Origin: Clostridiales bacterium
GTDB lineage: Bacteria > Bacillota > Clostridia > Christensenellales > Aristaeellaceae
Assembly: GCA_019420065.1 (NCBI GenBank)
Contig: JAHZHX010000094.1
Span: 1-5,264, forward strand
Reading direction: 5' to 3'
Length of the DNA stretch: 5,264 nucleotides
Shown: in pieces, positions 1-5,235 of the stretch
How positions within the stretch are numbered: the stretch's first letter is position 1
How the letters are laid out: each line of letters starts with the position of its first letter
The notes under the pieces: generated by a model
What the model was told of the DNA's origin: nothing
What the model saw: the letters and a program-made list of their open reading frames with translations, nothing else
Database searches by the model: none
Translations under genes and position numbers: made by a program

Positions 1-322
1 GTTTCTGGGCGCGCGTGAATGCCAGGCCTATGTGGAGCCTTGCGTTTATGGCGAGGGTGCAGGCTATTACGACGATTTGCCGCAGTTGAGCTTTGGCGTG
101 ATGTATCATGGTGTCACCTATGCGGATGAAGCCTATTCGGAGCAGACGAAGGGCAGAATGACGGTGAATCTGTGGCGGCCTGTGATGCAAAACGGTGTGA
201 TACGTTTTTTGCGGCCGGAGGATTGCCCTATGCATAAGCCGGTAAAGGAGATGGATATGAAGCGCTTTGATGGGCAAAAAGGGAATTTCACTGCGATAGA
301 ACAAGCGGAGGAGGTGAACTGA
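1..322 (+). CDS. cas5c: Cas5c (Cas5d), type I-C crRNA-processing endonuclease, 3' part only
   Basis: This is the C-terminal 106 residues of Cas5c; the gene begins left of the window, and the first whole codon is at base 2. In type I-C systems Cas5c replaces Cas6: it cuts the pre-crRNA at the base of the repeat hairpin and then stays on the 5' handle in Cascade. Family-typical stretches visible are FLGARECQAYVEP at the left edge, then LSFGVMYHGVTY and NGVIRFLRPEDC near the end. An internal GTG at 32 is not the start, because the frame stays open and family-like upstream of it to the window edge. Full-length members have roughly 220-250 residues, so about half is missing, and the catalytic residues, expected in the missing part, cannot be judged. 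Its TGA (320-322) overlaps the cas8c ATG by one base (TGATG), which suggests translational coupling. Confidence 0.93.
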   Translation, partial: FLGARECQAYVEPCVYGEGAGYYDDLPQLSFGVMYHGVTYADEAYSEQTKGRMTVNLWRPVMQNGVIRFLRPEDCPMHKPVKEMDMKRFDGQKGNFTAIEQAEEVN

Positions 323-2121
323 TGGGACTGTTGCAAAAGGCGGTCGAGACCTATGACGCGATGTCGGGCCTGGCTGGGCGCTACGAAGAGGGGAAGGAGC
401 CGCTTGCGCCCGTTGGGCACATGGTTACCAAGGCGCAGATTGAGATCACGCTGGATGCGGACGGCGGCTTTGTGGAGGCCAGAGCAGCGGATAAGGACAG
501 GAAAATCATTATTCCGGTGACGGAAGCTTCTGCCGGAAGAACCAGCAGCCCGGCAGCGCATCCGCTGTGCGAGCAGCTGGGGTATCTGCTGGGAGCGGAT
601 CCGACAAAGAAAAAGCTGTATGCCGAGCAGCTGAAAGCGTGGGAAGAGTCTGCTTATAGCCATCCCAAATTGAAGGCGATTCTGGCATATGTGACAAGCG
701 GAGCCATGCAGGACGATCTGGAAAGGGAAGGCTTGCTGAAATATGACGGGGACAAGCTGAATAATGAGAAGGACATGGTTTGCTGGCGCGTTATTGGCTT
801 GGAGCGGGGCAGCGGGCCGGTATGGACGGATATTGACCTAATGAAAGCCTATGCCGGTTATTATCAGGCAAATCAGCAGCAGGAAAAACAGTTGTGCATG
901 CTTTCTGGCGAGCGAGCCGTGATAACACAGCAGCATATGAAAGGCGTTTTCTCGTTTAATGGCAATGCAAAGATCATTTCTGCGAATGATTCGCACAATT
1001 TTACCTATCGCGGGCGTTTTGAAGAACCGGAAGAAGCTGCGAGCATAGGGTACATTGCCTCGCAGAAGGCGCATAATGCGCTGAAATGGCTCGTCAGCAA
1101 TCAGGGAACTGTTCAGGGTGGTCGCGCCTTCGTTTGCTGGAATCCGCATGGAATAGAAATGCCTAAGCATACAATGCCTTTCGGTTACCGTGCCAGCGGC
1201 GCGGAGGCCATACCTGATTATAAGTCTTATCAGGAAGAGTTGCGCAAAAGGCTGGCCGGTTATCGCGCGGTGCTGCCGCAGCATGAGCAGGTCATTATTG
1301 CGTCCTTTGACGCTGCTACGACGGGGCGCTTGGCGGTGGTTTACTACAACGAACTTCAGGCGTCCGACTTTCTTCAGCGCCTGGCTTTTTGGGATGAAAG
1401 CTGCTGCTGGCGGGATAACCGCTGGGGCGTATCGTCGCCGCCGCTGAAAAAAATTGTGGATACAGCCTTCGGCACGTTCCGCGGCGACAGCGGAAAGATG
1501 GTTACGGACGATAAGGTGCTTGCCATGCACATGCAGCGCTTGATAAGCTGTCGGATCGATCAGGCGGCGCTGCCGCGTGATATATTGTATGCCATTGTGC
1601 GGAAAATGGAAAATCTGCAAATCTATCCTGCTCAGGGACAAAACAGCATTCGCGACGAACTGCTGTTTACCGCTTGCGCGGTTATTCGAAAATATCATAT
1701 GGATCATGCAAAGGAGGAATTTGCTTTGGCTTTGGAACCGGCGCGGAAAGACCGCAGCTACCAGTTTGGCCGCCTGCTGGCGGTCATGGAGAAGATCGAA
1801 CGCGATACCTACGATATGAATGAGCAGCGCGAAACCAACGCGATTCGCATGCAGGCCATGTTTGTGCGCAGGCCTGGTTATGCGGCCAAGGTGGTCATGG
1901 ACACGCTCAAGAGCGCTTATTATCCCAGGCTCCGGCCGGGACAGCGCGTTTTCTATGATAAGCTGATAGGCGAAATCATGGAGCAGCTGTCCGAATTTGG
2001 TGAAAATGAGTATAACAAACCGTTGAGCGAGACTTATTTGCCGGGGTATTACTTGCAGAAAAATGCGCTTTGGGCTAAAAAAGATCAACAAATGACGGAG
2101 GATGAAGAAAATGACGCTTGA
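322..2121 (+). CDS. cas8c: Cas8c (Csd1), large subunit of type I-C Cascade
   Basis: This 599-residue protein, of usual length for the family (about 570-620), is the large subunit of the I-C effector. By family knowledge it reads the PAM (typically TTC), helps open the target DNA and docks Cas3. Recognition rests on the start MGLLQKAVETYD, the N-terminal block GRTSSPAAHPLCEQLGYL (residues 72-89), the middle block WRDNRWGVSSPPLKKIV with the following AFG (about 363-384), and the C-terminal helical part beginning DRSYQFGRLLAVMEKI (477-492). The start is ATG 322, seven bases after a strong AGGAGG (309-314), and it overlaps the cas5c stop by one base. The last 131 codons probably also serve as a separate gene, cas11c. 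The 3' end overlaps cas7c by 11 bases. I see no frameshift and no transmembrane segment. Confidence 0.96.
   Translation: MGLLQKAVETYDAMSGLAGRYEEGKEPLAPVGHMVTKAQIEITLDADGGFVEARAADKDRKIIIPVTEASAGRTSSPAAHPLCEQLGYLLGADPTKKKLYAEQLKAWEESAYSHPKLKAILAYVTSGAMQDDLEREGLLKYDGDKLNNEKDMVCWRVIGLERGSGPVWTDIDLMKAYAGYYQANQQQEKQLCMLSGERAVITQQHMKGVFSFNGNAKIISANDSHNFTYRGRFEEPEEAASIGYIASQKAHNALKWLVSNQGTVQGGRAFVCWNPHGIEMPKHTMPFGYRASGAEAIPDYKSYQEELRKRLAGYRAVLPQHEQVIIASFDAATTGRLAVVYYNELQASDFLQRLAFWDESCCWRDNRWGVSSPPLKKIVDTAFGTFRGDSGKMVTDDKVLAMHMQRLISCRIDQAALPRDILYAIVRKMENLQIYPAQGQNSIRDELLFTACAVIRKYHMDHAKEEFALALEPARKDRSYQFGRLLAVMEKIERDTYDMNEQRETNAIRMQAMFVRRPGYAAKVVMDTLKSAYYPRLRPGQRVFYDKLIGEIMEQLSEFGENEYNKPLSETYLPGYYLQKNALWAKKDQQMTEDEENDA
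1710..1717 (+). promoter_or_regulatory. Internal Shine-Dalgarno sequence inside cas8c (for cas11c)
   Basis: AAAGGAGG lies inside the cas8c reading frame and is one of the best matches to the 16S 3' end in the window. It sits eight bases before an in-frame TTG (1726-1728), an ideal distance. It encodes part of HAKEEF in Cas8c, so it could be coincidental codon choice, but its position exactly before the Cas11-like helical domain argues for use. Confidence 0.68.
1726..2121 (+). CDS. cas11c: Cas11c, small subunit made by internal initiation within cas8c (predicted)
   Basis: This is a predicted second product of the cas8c gene: 131 residues from TTG 1726 (Cas8c residue 469), sharing its frame and stop. 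Published work on type I-C systems showed that the small subunit Cas11c is translated from a start inside cas8c and is needed in Cascade, where it lines the belly and holds the non-target strand. Here AAAGGAGG at 1710-1717 is followed after eight bases by TTG. The product begins ALEPARKDRSYQFGRLLAV, which leads directly into the helical C-terminal domain of the Csd1 family, and its length fits a protein of about 15 kDa. The next in-frame TTG (1732) is 14 bases from the SD and less likely. ATG 1699 precedes the SD, and ATG 1789 has no SD. The domain call is firm; initiation at this codon is inferred. Confidence 0.68.
   Translation: MALEPARKDRSYQFGRLLAVMEKIERDTYDMNEQRETNAIRMQAMFVRRPGYAAKVVMDTLKSAYYPRLRPGQRVFYDKLIGEIMEQLSEFGENEYNKPLSETYLPGYYLQKNALWAKKDQQMTEDEENDA
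2097..2101 (+). promoter_or_regulatory. Shine-Dalgarno sequence that decides the cas7c start
   Basis: GGAGG ends directly against an ATG at 2102, which leaves no spacer for that codon. It lies nine bases before the second in-frame ATG at 2111, a normal distance. The second ATG is therefore the likely start. The site is within the end of cas8c. Confidence 0.75.
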
Positions 2122-2944
2122 AAACAAAATTGACTTTGCTGCCCTCGTATCCGTAAAAAATGCCAATCCGAACGGCGATCCTCTCAACGGCAACCGCCCG
2201 CGCACCGATTATGACGGCTATGGCGAAATTTCTGATGTGTGCATCAAGCGCAAGCTGCGTAACCGCATGCAGGATATGGGTCATGCTATTTTTGTACAGT
2301 CTGACGACAAGGCGGATGACGGGGCCATCAGCTTAAAGGATCGTGCCAAGCCCTTGGAGAAAATCAAGAGCCAGGAGGAGTTTGCCCGGCAGGCCTGCGA
2401 AAAATGGCTAGACGTGCGTTCCTTTGGCCAGGTTTTCGCTTTTAAAGGGTTTGGCTGCGCGTCCGTCGGCGTGCGCGGCCCGGTGTCCATTCATCAGGCG
2501 GTCAGCATTGATCCGGTTGATGTGATTTCCATGCAGATCACCAAGAGTGTCAGCGGCGAGCGCAAAAGCGAGAGCGAGCGCGGCAGCGATACCATGGGGA
2601 TGAAGCACAGCATCCGCTTCGGGTTATACGAAATAAAAGGCTCCATCAATGTGCAGCTGGCGGAAAAGACGGGCTTCACGGCGGAGGACGCCCAGGTAAT
2701 CAAGGAAGCGCTGCGCACGCTGTTTGTCAATGATGCTTCCGCGGCGCGGCCGGACGGCTCCATGGAGGTCGTCCGTGTTTACTGGTGGGAGCACAACTGC
2801 AAGGATGGACAGTATTCTTCCGCAAAGGTGCATCGGCTGCTGAGGGTAACGCCAAAGGTTGAAACGCCGGCTTCTGCGGAGGACTATCAGATTGAGTTGG
2901 AATCCCTTCCTGAGCTTTCCTGCCAGGTGATTGAGGGAATGTAA
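2111..2944 (+). CDS. cas7c: Cas7c (Csd2), backbone subunit of type I-C Cascade
   Basis: This is a 277-residue RAMP-fold protein of the Csd2/Csh2 family. Several copies (about seven in known I-C complexes) coat the crRNA spacer and form the Cascade backbone. Family signatures are KNANPNGDP (16-24), then GNRPRTDYDGYGEISDVCIK with the continuing RKLRN, the block SVGVRGPVSIHQAVSIDPVD in the middle, GMKHSIRFGLYEIKGSIN, and FVNDASAARPDGSMEVVRVY near the end. I chose ATG 2111 over ATG 2102 because GGAGG at 2097-2101 touches the earlier codon; the longer form would add only MKK. The gene overlaps cas8c by 11 bases in another frame, and its TAA shares one base with the cas4 ATG (TAATG), so its output is probably coupled to both neighbours. 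Confidence 0.96.
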   Translation: MTLENKIDFAALVSVKNANPNGDPLNGNRPRTDYDGYGEISDVCIKRKLRNRMQDMGHAIFVQSDDKADDGAISLKDRAKPLEKIKSQEEFARQACEKWLDVRSFGQVFAFKGFGCASVGVRGPVSIHQAVSIDPVDVISMQITKSVSGERKSESERGSDTMGMKHSIRFGLYEIKGSINVQLAEKTGFTAEDAQVIKEALRTLFVNDASAARPDGSMEVVRVYWWEHNCKDGQYSSAKVHRLLRVTPKVETPASAEDYQIELESLPELSCQVIEGM

Positions 2945-3597
2945 TGGAACGCGAACTGCTGCAGCTGTCCGGCATACAGCATTTTGCCTACTGTCCGAGG
3001 CAATGGGCGTTGATTCATATTGAACAGCAGTGGCATGAAAATGAACGCACTGCGGATGGGCATATTTTTCATGAACGCGCGCATAACGGCCCGGAACATG
3101 AGCTGCGCGGCGATATGCTGGTATTGCGCGGATTGCGGGTGTTCTCGGAAAAATTAGGCGTGAGCGGCATTTGCGATGTGGTGGAATTTCGCCGGGATGC
3201 GCATGGCGTGACGCTCCATGGCTATGAGGGACAGTGGCAGCCATATCCGGTTGAATATAAACGCGGAGAACCCAAGCAGCATGATGCGGATCGCTTGCAG
3301 CTTTGTACCCAGGCCATGTGTCTGGAAGAAATGCTGCTGTGCAGCATTCCGGAAGGCTGTCTGTTTTACGGCGAAACCTGGCGGCGGGAGAAAGTTGTGT
3401 TTGACGCGTCTCTTCGCATGCGGGTCACGGATATGCTTAGGCAAATGCAGGCTTATTTTCTTGCAGGGCATACGCCCAAGGCAGCGCCAACGCGTGGCTG
3501 CAATGCTTGTTCGTTGCGGGAGCTTTGCCTGCCCAAGCTGCATCGGTCATTGAAGGTAGCAGACTACATTGAAAGGCAGCTGGGAGATAATACATGA
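2944..3597 (+). CDS. cas4: Cas4, iron-sulfur RecB-like nuclease for spacer acquisition
   Basis: This 217-residue Cas4 works with Cas1-Cas2: it recognises the PAM on incoming fragments and trims them so that new spacers are functional and correctly oriented. The likely 4Fe-4S ligands are one N-terminal cysteine (AYCPRQWAL, C17) and three C-terminal ones (GCNACSLRELC: C186, C189, C195). The RecB-type nuclease core shows H40/H43 in DGHIFHERA, D78 in GICDVVEF, E104 and K106 in PVEYKRG, and Q119 with E128/E129 in QLCTQAMCLEEM. All expected catalytic and cluster residues are therefore present and the gene looks intact. ATG 2944 overlaps the cas7c stop by one base, with GAGGG (2933-2937) six bases upstream. 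It overlaps cas1 by four bases (ATGA), in keeping with the Cas4-Cas1 complex known from type I-C. Confidence 0.96.
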   Translation: MERELLQLSGIQHFAYCPRQWALIHIEQQWHENERTADGHIFHERAHNGPEHELRGDMLVLRGLRVFSEKLGVSGICDVVEFRRDAHGVTLHGYEGQWQPYPVEYKRGEPKQHDADRLQLCTQAMCLEEMLLCSIPEGCLFYGETWRREKVVFDASLRMRVTDMLRQMQAYFLAGHTPKAAPTRGCNACSLRELCLPKLHRSLKVADYIERQLGDNT

Positions 3598-4625
3598 GAA
3601 AACTGCTCAATACGCTCTATGTCACTACCGACGACCGATATCTTTCGTTAAAAAATGATAACGTGGTCGTCAGTGCGGGCGACGAGGTTATTGCGCGTTT
3701 CCCGCTTATCAATCTGGAAGGCATTGTAACCTTTGCTTATCCTGGGGCAAGTCCGGCATTGATGGGGGCCTGCGCCCAGCGGGGAATACAGCTGTCCTTT
3801 CTGACGCCCAATGGCCGCTTTCTGGCGCGGGTGAATGGAATGACGCAGGGAAATGTGCTGTTGCGCCGGGAACAATACCGCATTGCTGACAGCGACGCGC
3901 GCAGTTGCGCTGTTGCCAGAAATATGATTGTTGGCAAAATTTATAATTGCCGCTGGGTGCTGGAACGCGCTTTACGCGACCATGGGCTGAGAGTGAAGCA
4001 GGAACAAATCAAAAGTGTATCCAACCGGCTGAAAGAAACCATAACGCAGGTACGTCATACGGCAGAGCTGGAGTCCCTTCGCGGCTTGGAGGGAGACGCT
4101 GCGATGCTTTATTTCAGCGTTTTTGACGAACTGATTCTCAATCAGAAGGCGGATTTCATTTTTGACGGGCGCAACCGCCGTCCGCCGCAGGACAATGTCA
4201 ACGCCATGCTTTCCTTTGCCTATTCGTTGTTGGCCAGCGAATGCGCCGCTGCGCTGGAATCGGTGGGACTGGATGCGTATGCCGGATTCCTTCACCGCGA
4301 TAGGCCTGGGAGAAAATCTCTTGCCCTGGATCTTGAGGAAGAACTGCGCGCTCCTTTTGCTGACCGGTTTGTGCTGACGCTTATCAACAACCGGATGATT
4401 CGTGACAAGCATTTTGAGCGGCAGGAAAACGGCGCGGTTTTTCTGAACGAGGAGGGAAGAAAGCTGCTGCTCAAGGCATGGCAGGAAAAGAAAAGGGAGG
4501 TTATTACACATCCTTATCTCGAAGAGAAGCTGCCATGGGGGCTTGTTCCTTATGTTCAGTCGCTCTTGCTTGCGCGGCATATTCGCGGCGATACCGAGGC
4601 GTATCCTCCGTTCCTGTGGAAATAG
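3594..4625 (+). CDS. cas1: Cas1, CRISPR integrase (type I-C)
   Basis: This 343-residue metal-dependent integrase joins protospacer ends to the leader-proximal repeat as a Cas1-Cas2 complex. It shows the usual two parts: an N-terminal beta domain (MRKLLNTLYVTTDDRYLSL onward) and a C-terminal helical catalytic domain. Likely metal ligands are E166 in GLEGDAAMLYF, H234 in AGFLHRDRPG, and the acidic group in LALDLEEELR (D246, E249, E250). The ending AYPPFLWK is characteristic of I-C Cas1 proteins. Length and active site are complete, so adaptation is probably functional. ATG 3594 overlaps the cas4 TGA (ATGA), with GGGAG at 3582-3586 seven bases before it. It is followed by 27 non-coding bases before cas2. 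Confidence 0.97.
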   Translation: MRKLLNTLYVTTDDRYLSLKNDNVVVSAGDEVIARFPLINLEGIVTFAYPGASPALMGACAQRGIQLSFLTPNGRFLARVNGMTQGNVLLRREQYRIADSDARSCAVARNMIVGKIYNCRWVLERALRDHGLRVKQEQIKSVSNRLKETITQVRHTAELESLRGLEGDAAMLYFSVFDELILNQKADFIFDGRNRRPPQDNVNAMLSFAYSLLASECAAALESVGLDAYAGFLHRDRPGRKSLALDLEEELRAPFADRFVLTLINNRMIRDKHFERQENGAVFLNEEGRKLLLKAWQEKKREVITHPYLEEKLPWGLVPYVQSLLLARHIRGDTEAYPPFLWK

Positions 4626-4652
4626 CGGGTATGTTCAATAACGGGGGCAAAA

Positions 4653-4943
4653 ATGCTTATTCTAATTACCTATGATGTAAATACCACGACCTCCGCGGGC
4701 CGGCGAAGACTTCGTCAGGTATCCAAGCTGTGCGTTGCGCATGGCACGCGGGTGCAGAATTCCGTGTTTGAATGCGTTCTTGATAATGCGCAGTACAAAA
4801 TGCTGCGTCACGAATTGGAGCATGTCATCGATGCCGCATGCGACAGCCTGCGTTTTTATACCCTTGGTAATCATTATCAGGGCAAGGTTGACCATGTGGG
4901 AGCGAAACCAACTTATGAAATAGAGGGTAATCTGATTTTGTAG
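4653..4943 (+). CDS. cas2: Cas2, structural partner of Cas1 in spacer integration
   Basis: This 96-residue protein of normal length has a ferredoxin-like fold. A Cas2 dimer bridges two Cas1 dimers and sets the length of DNA inserted as a spacer. The N-terminal strand MLILITYDVNTT carries the conserved aspartate D8. Further type I-C-like blocks are AGRRRLRQVSKLC, GTRVQNSVFEC and DSLRFYTLGNHY. The start is ATG 4653, five bases after a run of five G (4643-4647), and it is the only cas gene here that does not overlap its upstream neighbour. A nearby ATG at 4631 is out of frame and is not a start. It is the last protein gene before the leader. Confidence 0.97.
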   Translation: MLILITYDVNTTTSAGRRRLRQVSKLCVAHGTRVQNSVFECVLDNAQYKMLRHELEHVIDAACDSLRFYTLGNHYQGKVDHVGAKPTYEIEGNLIL

Positions 4944-4963
4944 AAAAGACGCCTTCAGTAGTT

Positions 4964-5014
4964 GGTGCGAGGTTGAAGCATGCATCTTTTCTCCTGGGGG
5001 TTCGCACCTTTTTT
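4964..5014 (+). terminator. Large stem-loop followed by six T after cas2; terminator-like or structured leader element
   Basis: GGTGCGA (4964-4970) pairs perfectly with TCGCACC (5002-5008), and six T follow at once (5009-5014). This looks like a factor-independent terminator that would end the cas transcript before the array. However, the 31-base loop is unusually long for one, and the loop holds distinct sequence (a CATGCAT core and CTCCTGGGGG), so a separate role as a structured RNA or a protein-binding leader site is possible. From memory, elements with a similar GTTCGCACC end occur after cas2 in other I-C loci; I could not check this. Confidence 0.5.
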
Positions 5015-5039
5015 GCGCATTCATAATGCATAAATGCGC
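5015..5039 (+). repeat. Inverted repeat in leader with two competing pairings
   Basis: GCGCATT (5015-5021) is the exact reverse complement of AATGCGC (5033-5039), giving a 7-bp stem with an 11-base loop. The same left arm can instead pair as GCATT (5017-5021) with AATGC (5025-5029) over a 3-base loop. It starts directly after the T run of the preceding stem-loop. Function is unknown. Confidence 0.55.
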
Positions 5040-5100
5040 TTGGGTTTTGTACGGGTTATAAACTGCAACAATTAATGCAGGAATACAACTATCAGAAAGT

Positions 5101-5126
5101 GCCAGTTTTTAGAAGAAGAAACTGGT
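5101..5126 (+). repeat. Inverted repeat just upstream of the first CRISPR repeat
   Basis: CCAGTTT (5102-5108) is the exact reverse complement of AAACTGG (5119-5125), extendable by a G-T pair at the outer end. The loop is the purine-rich TTAGAAGAAG. It ends 10 bases before repeat 1, inside the zone where leader-anchoring contacts for Cas1-Cas2 are found in studied systems, so a role in polarised spacer insertion is plausible but not shown. Confidence 0.55.
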
Positions 5127-5136
5127 AATTTCTGCT

Positions 5137-5169
5137 GTCCCACCTCGCCCGAGGTGGGTGGATTGAAAT
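5137..5169 (+). repeat. CRISPR repeat 1 (leader-adjacent)
   Basis: Bases 5139-5146 (CCCACCTC) pair with 5151-5158 (GAGGTGGG) around the loop GCCC. The remaining TGGATTGAAAT (5159-5169) is 11 bases, which matches the 5' handle left by Cas5c cleavage at the 3' base of the stem in characterised I-C systems. This is the repeat into which new spacers would be inserted. Confidence 0.96.
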
Positions 5170-5202
5170 TATTTGTCGCCGGAATGGCGGCGCACGCGCG
5201 AC
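5170..5202 (+). other. CRISPR spacer 1 (most recent)
   Basis: This 33-base spacer is GC-rich, starts TATTTGTCGCC and ends CACGCGCGAC. It has some self-pairing: CGCCG (5177-5181) with CGGCG (5188-5192) over a 6-base loop. I saw no matching protospacer within the window. Its source cannot be told from the sequence alone. Confidence 0.93.
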
Positions 5203-5235
5203 GTCCCACCTCGCCCGAGGTGGGTGGATTGAAAT
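5203..5235 (+). repeat. CRISPR repeat 2
   Basis: Base-for-base identical to repeat 1, including the 8-bp palindrome and the TGGATTGAAAT tail, so there is no repeat decay at this end of the array. Confidence 0.96.

Larger units (their letters stand above)
4944..5136 (+). promoter_or_regulatory. CRISPR leader region between cas2 and the first repeat
   Basis: This 193-base stretch without a gene separates the cas2 stop from repeat 1. By position and by the family's layout it is the leader, which should hold the array promoter and the sequences that guide Cas1-Cas2 to the first repeat. It contains three clear inverted repeats (4964-5008, 5015-5039, 5101-5126) and a small one, CTGCA/TGCAG (5063-5067 and 5076-5080). 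AATGCA occurs at 5025 and 5074. A run TATAAA at 5057-5062 resembles a -10 box, but I could not find a convincing -35 partner, so no promoter is called. The array side is AT-rich compared with the genes. Confidence 0.85.

Noticed and set aside
32..322. GTG at 32 as the start of a complete 96-residue gene
   Set aside because: The frame is open to the left edge, and the residues before it (FLGARECQAY) are typical Cas5c sequence, so the gene is truncated by the window, not short.
1699..1701. ATG at 1699 (Cas8c M460) as the cas11c start
   Set aside because: It lies upstream of the strong SD and has no purine-rich site before it. TTG 1726 fits both the SD spacing and the domain border.
838..2205. 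455-codon open frame on the - strand, antisense to cas8c and the start of cas7c
   Set aside because: Its predicted protein has no recognisable family features, and it lies across well-supported cas8c and cas7c. Long antisense frames are common opposite GC-rich genes with strong third-position bias.
2624..3244. 206-codon - strand frame opposite cas7c/cas4, and a similar 202-codon frame opposite cas1 (3972-4580)
   Set aside because: Low-complexity, basic, His/Arg-rich translations typical of antisense shadows, with no family signature. The + strand genes explain the sequence.
4631..4655. Earlier ATG at 4631 as a longer cas2 start
   Set aside because: It is out of frame with cas2, and ATG 4653 gives a family-typical N-terminus (MLILITYDV).
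5022..5062. Promoter for the array: CATAAT at 5022-5027 or TATAAA at 5057-5062 as -10 boxes
   Set aside because: No good -35 at 16-18 bases. TTCGCA (5001) is 15 bases from CATAAT and lies in the stem; TTGGGT (5040) is only 11 bases from TATAAA. A promoter probably exists in the leader, but I cannot place it.
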